Part shown: in pieces, positions 1 through 5,937 of the stretch
Layout of the letters: the number at the start of each line of letters is the position of its first letter
How positions within the stretch are numbered: the first letter of the stretch is position 1
DNA from: Synechococcales cyanobacterium PMM_0085
Lineage (GTDB): Bacteria > Cyanobacteriota > Cyanobacteriia > Elainellales > Elainellaceae
DNA length: 9,354 nt
Assembly: GCA_949127705.1 (NCBI GenBank)
Contig: CASBQJ010000463.1
Span: forward strand, 1-9,354
Direction: 5' to 3'
Notes under the pieces: model-generated
Database searches by the model: none
The model's input: the letters and a program-made list of their open reading frames with translations, nothing else
Told to the model about the DNA's origin: nothing
Program-made: the position numbers and the translations under genes

Positions 1-48
1 CAGTGCTTTGTTCAAGGTTTTTATCGGTTACCCATTAACAAAATCCCT

Positions 49-2022
49 ATGTCATCTAACGGTAACGACTCTACCGACCAGCCCATCTCTGCGGTGCCGG
101 ATACGACGCCTTCAAGCATGTCTAAATCGCTACAGATTACAGACGACCTCGCTCAGCTATTAGCCATTCTGCCAAATTCAATTCGCGATCGCCTTGACCA
201 GCATCCTCAGCGCAACGTTTTAGTAGAAGTAGTAATGGACTTGGGACGACGCCCCGAAGCTCGATTTCCCAATAAAGCAGAATATTTATCTGACGAGCCT
301 GTTTCAAAAGCCGACCTGCAACACACGATCGAGCGAGTTGGCAGTTTCAGCGGCGACAATCGGGCCGGCATTGAAAAAACCCTGCATCGGATTAGCGCTA
401 TGCGCAACCGCAGCGGTGAAATTATTGGCCTGACCTGCCGAGTAGGGCGCGCTGTCTACGGCACAATCGGCATGATCCGTGACTTAGTCGAAACAGGCCG
501 TTCTATTTTGATGCTAGGCCGTCCTGGAGTCGGTAAAACCACAGCTCTGCGAGAAATTGCCCGGGTGTTAGCCGACGAATTAGACAAGCGGGTCGTCATC
601 ATTGATACGTCCAATGAAATTGCTGGCGATGGCGATATCCCTCATCCTGCGATTGGACGGGCGCGGCGCATGCAGGTGGCACGCCCCGAAGAGCAGCACC
701 AGGTGATGATCGAAGCAGTGGAAAACCACATGCCCGAAGTGATCATTATCGATGAAATCGGTACAGAGCTAGAGGCCATGGCTGCCCGTACGATCGCTGA
801 ACGGGGCGTGCAGCTGGTGGGCACAGCTCACGGCAACCGGATTGAGAACTTGATGAAGAATCCAACCCTGTCTGACTTAGTGGGTGGGATTCAATCTGTG
901 ACATTGGGCGACGATGAAGCGCGTCGCCGGGGTAGCCAGAAAAGCGTGCTGGAGCGCAAAGCCCCCCCCACCTTTGACATTGCCATAGAAATGTTGGAGC
1001 GGCAAAAGTGGGTGATTCACGAACAAGTCTCAGACACCGTAGATTCTCTACTGCGCGGACGCCAGCCCAATCCCCAGGTACGCACAGTCAGCGACAATGG
1101 CGATGTTCAAGTCACCCACGAAGTACCAGGTGCCCCCGTTGCGCCTAGTCCTCCTCGATCAACAGCCTTTGGAGAGTCATCGATCCTAACCGGGCGCGAC
1201 TCATTTCGCAGCAGTGGGTGGCGCGCTTCAGGCCAGATGCCGCCAATGTCTAGCTATAGTCGCAATGATTTAGGCCGTAATGATTTAGGCCGCAATGACT
1301 TAGGCCGCAATGACTTAGGCCGCAATGACTTAGGCCGCAATGATTTAGGCAATCCCAACCGAGGCAGTCGATCTCAGCTTGGCCTGCCACTTAGTGCTGT
1401 CCCACCAGAGCAACAAGCGTTTGATCAAATGCTGAATGAGTCATTAGAGCGATCGCTCATGCCCTCTGAAGCTGATCCGTTTGGTGAGCTACCTACCGCT
1501 GGGCCGAATGGTGAGGATTTGCCAATGTACATCTATCCCTATGCCATCAGCCGTCATCAGGTAGAACAGGTGATTCATACGCTGAATTTACCGATTGTGC
1601 TAACGAAGGATCTGGATGGAGCAGATGCCGTGTTGGCATTGCGATCGCACATCAAAAACCACTCTAAGCTCCGTCACATTGCTAAAACTCGTCAATTGGC
1701 AATCTATACGGTCAAATCCAATAGCATCCCCCAAATCATCCGTTCCCTACAGCGGATTTTACACATTGACGACACAGGCTTTGACGAACCGCTCAATCTA
1801 AACCTCTTTTCTCGCAGCGGCGACGAGGATGAAATAGAGGCTCTCGAAGAAGCCCGCCTTGCCGTCGAACAAATTGTAATTCCCAAAGGGCAACCGGTGG
1901 AACTGCTGCCCCGATCTGGGAAAGTTCGTAAAATGCAACATGAACTTGTAGAGCATTACCATCTGAAATCTTCTAGCTTTGGCGACGAACCCAACCGCAG
2001 ATTGAGAATTTACCCAGCATAA
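49..2022 (+). CDS. ycf45: Ycf45-like AAA+ ATPase with C-terminal R3H nucleic-acid-binding domain
   Basis: The 657-aa protein has a SpoIIIAA/Ycf45-type P-loop ATPase core (about residues 27-335). A Walker A motif GRPGVGKTT is at 157-165, a Walker B motif VIIIDEIG at 231-238, and the family's GLTCRVGRAVYG stretch lies just before the P-loop. A low-complexity linker (about 340-450) contains six RNDLG repeats. The C-terminus (about 598-656) is an R3H domain with R627-x3-H631, expected to bind single-stranded nucleic acid. Homologues occur in cyanobacteria, red-algal plastids (Ycf45) and plant plastids; their molecular role is poorly known. From the domains I infer nucleic-acid-dependent ATPase activity in the cytoplasm. 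The start is uncertain: ATG 49 has no clear Shine-Dalgarno, and ATG 118 (Met24), just before the conserved LQITDDLAQLL segment, is a good alternative. The 3' end converges on the next gene. Assignment to the family is firm, function is not. Confidence 0.9.
   Translation: MSSNGNDSTDQPISAVPDTTPSSMSKSLQITDDLAQLLAILPNSIRDRLDQHPQRNVLVEVVMDLGRRPEARFPNKAEYLSDEPVSKADLQHTIERVGSFSGDNRAGIEKTLHRISAMRNRSGEIIGLTCRVGRAVYGTIGMIRDLVETGRSILMLGRPGVGKTTALREIARVLADELDKRVVIIDTSNEIAGDGDIPHPAIGRARRMQVARPEEQHQVMIEAVENHMPEVIIIDEIGTELEAMAARTIAERGVQLVGTAHGNRIENLMKNPTLSDLVGGIQSVTLGDDEARRRGSQKSVLERKAPPTFDIAIEMLERQKWVIHEQVSDTVDSLLRGRQPNPQVRTVSDNGDVQVTHEVPGAPVAPSPPRSTAFGESSILTGRDSFRSSGWRASGQMPPMSSYSRNDLGRNDLGRNDLGRNDLGRNDLGRNDLGNPNRGSRSQLGLPLSAVPPEQQAFDQMLNESLERSLMPSEADPFGELPTAGPNGEDLPMYIYPYAISRHQVEQVIHTLNLPIVLTKDLDGADAVLALRSHIKNHSKLRHIAKTRQLAIYTVKSNSIPQIIRSLQRILHIDDTGFDEPLNLNLFSRSGDEDEIEALEEARLAVEQIVIPKGQPVELLPRSGKVRKMQHELVEHYHLKSSSFGDEPNRRLRIYPA
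1261..1350 (+). repeat. Six tandem 15-bp repeats encoding RNDLG
   Basis: Six in-frame 15-bp units (cgcaatgayttaggc type) run head to tail and encode (RNDLG)x6, residues 405-434 of the Ycf45-like protein. Units 3, 4 and 5 are identical. Units 1 and 6 differ by GAT for GAC, and unit 2 also has CGT for CGC. The near-identity suggests recent expansion by slippage or unequal recombination. The repeat lies in the linker between ATPase and R3H domains, so length change would keep frame and be tolerated. Confidence 0.97.
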
Positions 2023-2049
2023 GAAATTTATGGGTGTAAGCTGTTTTAT

Positions 2050-2091
2050 CCATAAACCTGGCAACTGCTGAAACAATTGCCAGGTTTATGG
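2050..2091. terminator. Long hairpin between convergent genes, probable bidirectional terminator
   Basis: A perfect 15-bp stem (2050-2064 with 2077-2091) encloses a 12-nt loop. It extends outward with G-U and A-U pairs to about 2044/2097. It lies 27 bp after the stop at 2022 and 33 bp before the stop of the opposing gene at 2125, the expected place for a shared terminator. Neither strand has a good T-run after the stem, so it may act mainly as a 3'-end stabiliser or insulator rather than a classical intrinsic terminator. Confidence 0.6.
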
Positions 2092-2124
2092 GTGGAAGAC
2101 GACTGAGTCAATATACACAGCCTT

Positions 2125-3537
2125 CTATTCGCTAGGATCTTCATCCTCTAGCAACACTTGCAGCAACCTTAGCTCATCGAATTCACTATCTGGGTCGGCT
2201 TCGGCTTTCATTTGTGAAAAAATCCGATAAGCAGCCAATCTTGAAGATCCTTGCGCAGAGTCTTGTTTAGAATTGTCTCTACGCATATCGACCAAGTTAA
2301 ATTCAACATTTTCAGCGTAAATTGCCATTGTGATATCAAAAATTTCAAAGAAGTTAATTACCCAGCGACAGTCTTCTTCCAGATAACTCTTGTAATACTG
2401 AACCAAATTGGCAATGCGTGATTCTAAATGAGTGCGGGCATGTCTGCACACTAAAATAATTTTTAGCAGAATAACCACCAAGGTTAGAGGACTGCCCTGG
2501 GACAGCAGTTGGACAAAGAGAGGAGAGGGTTCCTGATGGTTTTCCGTGGTCAAATATTCGATGACTCGGTTACAAGTGCGTAGCAGCAAAGCGTCATCAA
2601 TCTGTTTGTCATGATGACTGGTGTAGAGAACTTCTAACTTTTCGGCAAGCTGCTTTTTGAGCGCGATCGCATAGTCGTGGCCTTCTACCGAAAAAACCAG
2701 ATATCGCTGTAGGCTGAGTTTAAATTCTCGATAGGTAAGTTTTTGGGTTTGGCTGACAAAAATATTAGCCAGATTGGTATGACTGAAATTGCCTCGTCTC
2801 ACTACAATCATCTTGACCAGATGCAGTACCTCATCGCCCATCCCCGTTGGGTTCAGTCGTGGCTTTCTTTCTGGTTCTGTTGCATCTATGATTGGGTTCT
2901 GACTTTGAGACCGCGCCGTGTAGAGGGCAAGGTCAAACTTGAATCGTTCTTTCAGCTGTTTGGATAACGCTCGGGCTGCATGGCGCTGCTCTACAGAGTT
3001 ATTCAAATCAATGTATTGAGGTACCAACAAATAGGACGTGTAGCGTTCTGACCAATGCCGATGCCCTTGCTCGTCATATTTAGAGGCAAACAGCTTAAGC
3101 TGCTCAAAATCGCTGCTCTCTACAAAGTTTTTTAGCCAACCTCTAAGCCGGCGCAGCGTTGGCGACATGGTTGGCTTATCCAACGTTGGATCGCTAAATA
3201 GTTGAATCAGCTCCTGGATCGATTTGTGACTTCTAGTGATGTCCCAGTTGTTGATTAAAATGTAGCAGGAGCGTTTTAGGGTGTTTCTGAACTCAACCTC
3301 TTGATTGGAAAAAACGATCTCATATAGCGACGGCAAGATATGAGAGCTTATGGTGTTGACGTGATGAATAAACAGATGTTTGAACTCAGCCAAGACCTCT
3401 TCGGCAGACCACAGCTTAACGATCTCAAGTAGATAGTTGTAAATCGTTTCTTGAGCCTTTGGAATATCTCTTTGAAATCGATTAGTCTGCCCATTTTGGG
3501 GATGGAAACCCTCTTGCAATTTATCCAAGACCATCAT
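2125..3537 (-). CDS. Unrecognised protein, about 470 aa
   Basis: I do not recognise this protein. From ATG 3537 it is 470 aa, apparently soluble and largely helical, with mixed charge, many aromatic residues and no signal peptide. One hydrophobic helix-like stretch (LTLVVILLKIILV, about residues 351-363) could be buried or a single membrane segment. The C-terminus is strongly acidic (ends LLEDEDPSE). I see no P-loop, zinc-knuckle, HTH or nuclease motif. The frame also opens upstream to a TTG at 3582, but that start lacks a Shine-Dalgarno. The paired ATGs at 3537 and 3534 are preferred; a weak GAG precedes them. Codon use and one GCGATCGC site (2663-2670) match the neighbouring genes, which argues for a genuine resident gene. 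It faces a ~1.2-kb gene-free stretch upstream and converges on the Ycf45-like gene, so context gives no functional clue. Confidence 0.8.
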   Translation of the reverse strand: MMVLDKLQEGFHPQNGQTNRFQRDIPKAQETIYNYLLEIVKLWSAEEVLAEFKHLFIHHVNTISSHILPSLYEIVFSNQEVEFRNTLKRSCYILINNWDITRSHKSIQELIQLFSDPTLDKPTMSPTLRRLRGWLKNFVESSDFEQLKLFASKYDEQGHRHWSERYTSYLLVPQYIDLNNSVEQRHAARALSKQLKERFKFDLALYTARSQSQNPIIDATEPERKPRLNPTGMGDEVLHLVKMIVVRRGNFSHTNLANIFVSQTQKLTYREFKLSLQRYLVFSVEGHDYAIALKKQLAEKLEVLYTSHHDKQIDDALLLRTCNRVIEYLTTENHQEPSPLFVQLLSQGSPLTLVVILLKIILVCRHARTHLESRIANLVQYYKSYLEEDCRWVINFFEIFDITMAIYAENVEFNLVDMRRDNSKQDSAQGSSRLAAYRIFSQMKAEADPDSEFDELRLLQVLLEDEDPSE

Positions 3538-3602
3538 GATACTCAAAGATAACAGGAACTTTGGAGCGAACAGCAGACGCAAACAGAGGTGTAAGTGACG
3601 AG

Positions 3603-3631
3603 ATTAAAATGCTTTTTGCAGTAGCCTGCAA
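3603..3631 (-). promoter_or_regulatory. Possible promoter of the unrecognised gene
   Basis: On the minus strand, TTTAAT (3608-3603) resembles a -10 box with 5 of 6 matches. TTGCAG (3631-3626) sits 17 bp upstream as a weak -35. Transcription would start near 3596, shortly before the TTG at 3582 and about 60 nt before the ATG at 3537. The -35 also forms one arm of a small 6-bp hairpin (3616-3621/3626-3631). This is a match by eye only. Confidence 0.25.
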
Positions 3632-3639
3632 CTACATTT

Positions 3640-4010
3640 TTGATGAGCCGAACCTGAAGCTTTGTTAACGTCCCCTTGATGGATAGTTCTGAAAGTGATC
3701 TAGTTTAGTTTGGCTGGAATAAATTGGCTATCTACTTGGAGGCGGAATTACCGGAAGCGAAATGATGAGGTTGAAGAACGGTTGAAGACGAATATGGTGG
3801 ATCTCTACAGAAAACATCTGCTCTTTTTCGGAAATCGGCTTAGAGCGAAAAAAATTTTAGAGCGAAAAAACCAAAAAAACCGAAGTGGCTAGGACTTAGG
3901 CAATGCTCACGAAAACCAATTCTGAGGCAGATTTAGGCAACGCTACAGCAGGCTTAACGAAATTCCCTAACGCTACTAAACCAAGTCCACGGTGAGAACT
4001 ATAGTTTTAG
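3640..4010. other. Gene-free stretch with short direct repeats
   Basis: I find no credible gene here. The stretch holds a 14-bp direct repeat ttagagcgaaaaaa at 3840-3853 and 3857-3870, in an A-rich tract. A 12-bp repeat ttaggcaaYgct lies at 3896-3907 and 3933-3944, and aacgctac occurs at 3939-3946 and again near 3968. The longest reading frame (60 codons from a TTG at 3710) has no Shine-Dalgarno and no recognisable motif. GCGATCGC is absent from this stretch, unlike in the flanking genes. Confidence 0.6.
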
Positions 4011-4256
4011 CCCTCACCCCCAGCCCCTCTCCCAAAGGGCGAGGGGAGCCGGAAAAGCTTTCAAAGGCTCTCTTCGTAGGGCTACCGTGTACACACACGT
4101 GATCAAATCTAGCCATAGTTCTATGAACCGCCCCCCAATCCCCCAATTTTGGGGGGCTTACGAAGCCTGAAACGAGGCCAGTTTCGACTTGTGTGTACAC
4201 GGTAGCTCCCTAGGGAGAGGGCTTAAAGCCTTCGGCATATATGAAAAGGGTGAGGG
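4011..4256. repeat. Composite inverted-repeat element, outer unit
   Basis: The outer ends are an exact 9-bp inverted repeat, ccctcaccc at 4011-4019 and gggtgaggg at 4248-4256. A second pair lies inside it: ccctctccc at 4025-4033 and gggagaggg at 4213-4221. The left end also folds locally: cccctctccc at 4024-4033 pairs with gggcgagggg at 4037-4046 with one mismatch. Sequences of the form 'ccctcacccccagcccctctccc' are a familiar dispersed repeat in filamentous cyanobacterial genomes (from memory, not searched). The right half looks shorter and diverged. I read it as an old palindromic repeat unit split by the inner element at 4081-4206. It encodes no protein. Confidence 0.65.
4081..4206. mobile_element. 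MITE-like element with 17-bp terminal inverted repeats
   Basis: This 126-bp unit is bounded by perfect 17-bp inverted repeats (gctaccgtgtacacaca at 4081-4097, its complement at 4190-4206); the pairing continues past one mismatch for 2 bp. Inside are a C-run/G-run hairpin (cccccaa 4140-4146 with ttggggg 4149-4155), a small palindrome catag-tt-ctatg (4114-4125) and gaaac/gtttc arms (4169-4173/4181-4185). It has no coding capacity, which fits a non-autonomous element mobilised in trans. I see no convincing target-site duplication. The flank 4207-4216 is itself a perfect palindrome (tccctaggga). Mobility is inferred from structure only. Confidence 0.6.
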
Positions 4257-4668
4257 AAAACTCTGAGTTTCAAGTTAGACGAGGTTTGGCTGACTCAAAC
4301 ATTAAGAATTTGAGTCGGACGATCGCACCCTCGACGGGTCAGATCGCTTTACCAGTCAATCGCCATGAATTTAGATATAAGTGGGTGCAGATGATGCCCT
4401 TGAGGCTCCTAGTATTTATACGGAACTAAGCGCGGCTAAGTTTTTTGCTCATGAGCCACTATTCACCCGTCTGATACCTCCTTTTTCCTTTCACTCTAAA
4501 TATAGTGTATTTGCTAATTTGATCTAGGTTGCAGCCCATTGCGCCGATCTTAAACGTGATAGCTGATTGGCAGTGGATATAAAAACGAGATGAAAAGAGT
4601 GGTTTTAAGATTCTAATTGTAAAGCTCATTTAGAAAAACATGAAGAGTATTCAGTACAAATCCATCAA

Positions 4669-4690
4669 AGGTTTGTAAAGGGTTTGTAAA
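4669..4690. repeat. 11-bp tandem repeat (rggtttgtaaa)x2
   Basis: Units 4669-4679 and 4680-4690 differ only at their first base. The 11-bp period would place both copies on about the same face of the helix, as for paired protein-binding sites. No gene start lies nearby to be controlled, so a regulatory role is unproven. Confidence 0.6.
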
Positions 4691-4704
4691 TCGACTACAA
4701 CTCT

Positions 4705-4720
4705 TCCGTAATTTTACGGA
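4705..4720. repeat. Small hairpin
   Basis: tccgta (4705-4710) and tacgga (4715-4720) form a perfect 6-bp stem with a 4-nt loop, in an AT-rich context. It lies about 85 bp beyond the 3' end of the minus-strand gene at 4804. Its role is unknown. Confidence 0.4.
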
Positions 4721-4739
4721 TATTACAACAGTTTTGAGG

Positions 4740-4759
4740 CTAGGGCACTAATGCCCTGG
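4740..4759 (-). terminator. Possible weak terminator after the ADP-ribosylglycohydrolase-like gene
   Basis: Arms 4740-4747 and 4752-4759 form an 8-bp stem (one T-G pair) with the 4-nt loop ctaa, 44 nt past the minus-strand stop at 4804. On the minus strand the stem is followed by cctcaaaact, which lacks a T-run, so intrinsic termination would be inefficient. It is the best terminator candidate for this gene. Confidence 0.35.
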
Positions 4760-4803
4760 ATGCAATTCGCAATACTCATCTTGGAAATTCTGGTTACTGC
4801 TGC

Positions 4804-5814
4804 TCAAATCGGCCGAATCACGTTAGGGGCAGCGATCGCTCCTCGATAGCGAGCTAGGGGCAGGGGTTGAGCCGGGTGATAAAACCCTGCCCAATGCGCC
4901 AGCAGCAGATCCGCTAGGTGCAGCAGTTCGATTTCAGTTTCTACTCCCCAGCGCGATCGCAGCAGGTCAGCATCGCTGCATCGCTGCTGAAACGGGCTGC
5001 GCCACTGGAGCGGCACACCAGCGGTTGTATTGCTGCACCCTGACATTGCCCCGGCTAAGGTAGCCGTGAGGGGCGATAAGGGGAATTGACGGGTGCTGCG
5101 TACGAGTGATAAACGAAAATCTTCTGGTGTACCCAGAAAGCAATAAAGCGCCATGGCCATCGGCATCGGTGTGACAGATAGAGCGGTGGATGCCCCCAGT
5201 ACCCGCTGGGCGATCGCCAGACTTGCCCCGGCACGAATCAGGTGCTGCACTTCGGCCAGTTGATCGGCTAGTGCCCAATTCGTTTTCTCCAGATCTAAAT
5301 CTGCCAAAATTTGGGCAATGAGCGTATGTGGATTGAGCCGATCTTGCAGGATCTGTGACAGGGTATAGCCCAAAACTAGAGCCTCTGCACGCTCAGAGGC
5401 GGGAATGGCAGACAGGTGCGATCGCAGGTCGGAAAAATTATCGTGATAGCACAGCATCAGCGGTAGCGCTGCGATCGCCCACCCAGCCGCCTGTTCCAGT
5501 AGATCAGCTGCACTATTTTCGCCACCCGACGTTGTCTCAGAGGGCCGCAGCACTCGGCCATCGCTCCATTGGGAGGGTTGAGATCCAGGCTGGATCAGCG
5601 TTCGGGCAATGGTGGTTGCGATCGCACCCCAGCAGGTGGCCGTAGCAGTTGGAGTGGCAATCGGGCTGCCACTCGGCACTTCTATTAACTGGAGGGGGAA
5701 GGCTGAGTTCTGCGGGAGGCTTTGACTAGAACTTAGACTTGCTGCTGCCCACAAATCCCCTAAAGTCGCCCCCAGCAACGCCCCGCGAAATCGACTGACA
5801 AGTGAGTACTGCAT
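4804..5814 (-). CDS. Divergent ADP-ribosylglycohydrolase (DraG)-like protein, probably catalytically inactive
   Basis: This 336-aa protein has the layout of the ADP-ribosylglycohydrolase (DraG/ARH) fold. It starts SRFRGALLGATLGD (residues 7-20), matching the family's opening RGxxxGxxxGD. It has a middle AAGWAIAALPLMLCYHDN segment (109-126) and the closing ALYCFLGTPEDFRLSLVRS...LTATLAGAMSG (222-259). Active family members bind two metal ions through a TDD motif after the first helix and DxDT before the AGAxxG helix. Here those places read TATATCWG (56-63) and SPLT (247-250), so the aspartates appear lost. I infer a binding or structural role, not hydrolysis. ATG 5814 begins right at the conserved N-terminus. 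It is divergent from the CDF transporter with 123 bp between starts. It holds six GCGATCGC sites, the most of any gene here. The fold call is by eye. Confidence 0.7.
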   Translation of the reverse strand: MQYSLVSRFRGALLGATLGDLWAAASLSSSQSLPQNSAFPLQLIEVPSGSPIATPTATATCWGAIATTIARTLIQPGSQPSQWSDGRVLRPSETTSGGENSAADLLEQAAGWAIAALPLMLCYHDNFSDLRSHLSAIPASERAEALVLGYTLSQILQDRLNPHTLIAQILADLDLEKTNWALADQLAEVQHLIRAGASLAIAQRVLGASTALSVTPMPMAMALYCFLGTPEDFRLSLVRSTRQFPLSPLTATLAGAMSGCSNTTAGVPLQWRSPFQQRCSDADLLRSRWGVETEIELLHLADLLLAHWAGFYHPAQPLPLARYRGAIAAPNVIRPI

Positions 5815-5842
5815 CGAATTTTAGCGCCAGAGTATGTGCCCG

Positions 5843-5871
5843 ATTGTAACTGGCTCCGAGCCTAAATATGG
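5843..5871 (-). promoter_or_regulatory. Possible promoter of the DraG-like gene
   Basis: On the minus strand TACAAT (5848-5843) matches a -10 box at 5 of 6 positions and lies 28 bp before the ATG at 5814. The hexamer 17 bp upstream (ccatat, 5871-5866) is a poor -35. A perfect TTGACA (minus strand 5879-5874) is 25 bp from the -10, too far for a standard sigma-70 promoter. Confidence 0.3.
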
Positions 5872-5872
5872 A

Positions 5873-5901
5873 TTGTCAATGTAGAACTAGAGTGCTTTAG
5901 T
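5873..5901 (+). promoter_or_regulatory. Probable promoter of the cation diffusion facilitator
   Basis: TTGTCA (5873-5878, 5 of 6 matches to -35) and TTTAGT (5896-5901, 4 of 6 to -10) are separated by exactly 17 bp. Transcription would start near 5908, giving a leader of about 30 nt. The -35 lies within attgtcaat, which on the other strand reads TTGACA, so the two divergent genes may compete for this site. Confidence 0.4.
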
Positions 5902-5918
5902 GATGATGACCACTAAAG
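5895..5918. promoter_or_regulatory. Dyad overlapping the -10 box, candidate operator
   Basis: ctttagtg (5895-5902) and cactaaag (5911-5918) form a perfect 8-bp inverted repeat with an 8-bp spacer. The left arm covers the proposed -10 box and the right arm the proposed start site, as expected of a repressor operator for a metal exporter. It does not match the SmtB or Zur consensus sequences I know. It could also simply form a hairpin in the leader. Confidence 0.4.
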
Positions 5919-5925
5919 GTACGTT

Positions 5926-5929
5926 AGGA
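5926..5929 (+). promoter_or_regulatory. Shine-Dalgarno of the CDF gene
   Basis: AGGA lies 8 nt before the ATG at 5938. It supports that start over any internal methionine, the next being Met26 inside the first membrane helix. Confidence 0.7.
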
Positions 5930-5937
5930 ATTAATTC

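Larger units (their letters stand above)
4257..4803. other. Gene-free AT-rich stretch with repeats and hairpins
   Basis: No credible gene is visible. A 62-codon frame from 4241 starts inside the repeat and has no Shine-Dalgarno or known motif. The stretch contains a 10-bp palindrome gctcatgagc (4447-4456), three TTGTAAA heptamers (4617-4623, 4673-4679, 4684-4690), and two small hairpins just downstream of the gene on the minus strand. It is more AT-rich than the genes and has no GCGATCGC. It could host a small RNA or be decaying DNA; the sequence does not decide. Confidence 0.5.

Noticed and set aside
1798..2076. 92-codon minus-strand reading frame at the end of the Ycf45-like gene
   Set aside because: It lies antisense to the conserved R3H domain and runs through the terminator hairpin, with no family resemblance.
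3535..3582. TTG start extending the unrecognised gene by 15 residues
   Set aside because: There is no Shine-Dalgarno before it, and paired ATG codons follow at 3537 and 3534. It remains possible.
3710..3892. 60-codon plus-strand reading frame in the spacer
   Set aside because: It has a TTG start, no Shine-Dalgarno and A-rich Lys/Arg content from poly-A tracts. No motif or family resemblance is visible.
3976..4200. 74-codon minus-strand reading frame
   Set aside because: It is produced by the inverted-repeat element. The PRPLGEGLGVRA-type peptide is the well-known spurious translation of the ccctcaccc-type repeat.
4081..4206. CRISPR-like or attachment-site interpretation of the repeated arms
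   Set aside because: The arms are a single inverted pair, not regularly spaced direct repeats, and there is no cas gene or integrase in the window.
4241..4429. 62-codon plus-strand reading frame
   Set aside because: It begins inside the right end of the repeat, has no ribosome binding site and no recognisable sequence.
3538..4803. tRNA or other known RNA gene in the long spacer
   Set aside because: I looked for a GGTTCRANNCC T-arm and cloverleaf arms on both strands and found none. No known cyanobacterial small-RNA motif was recognisable.
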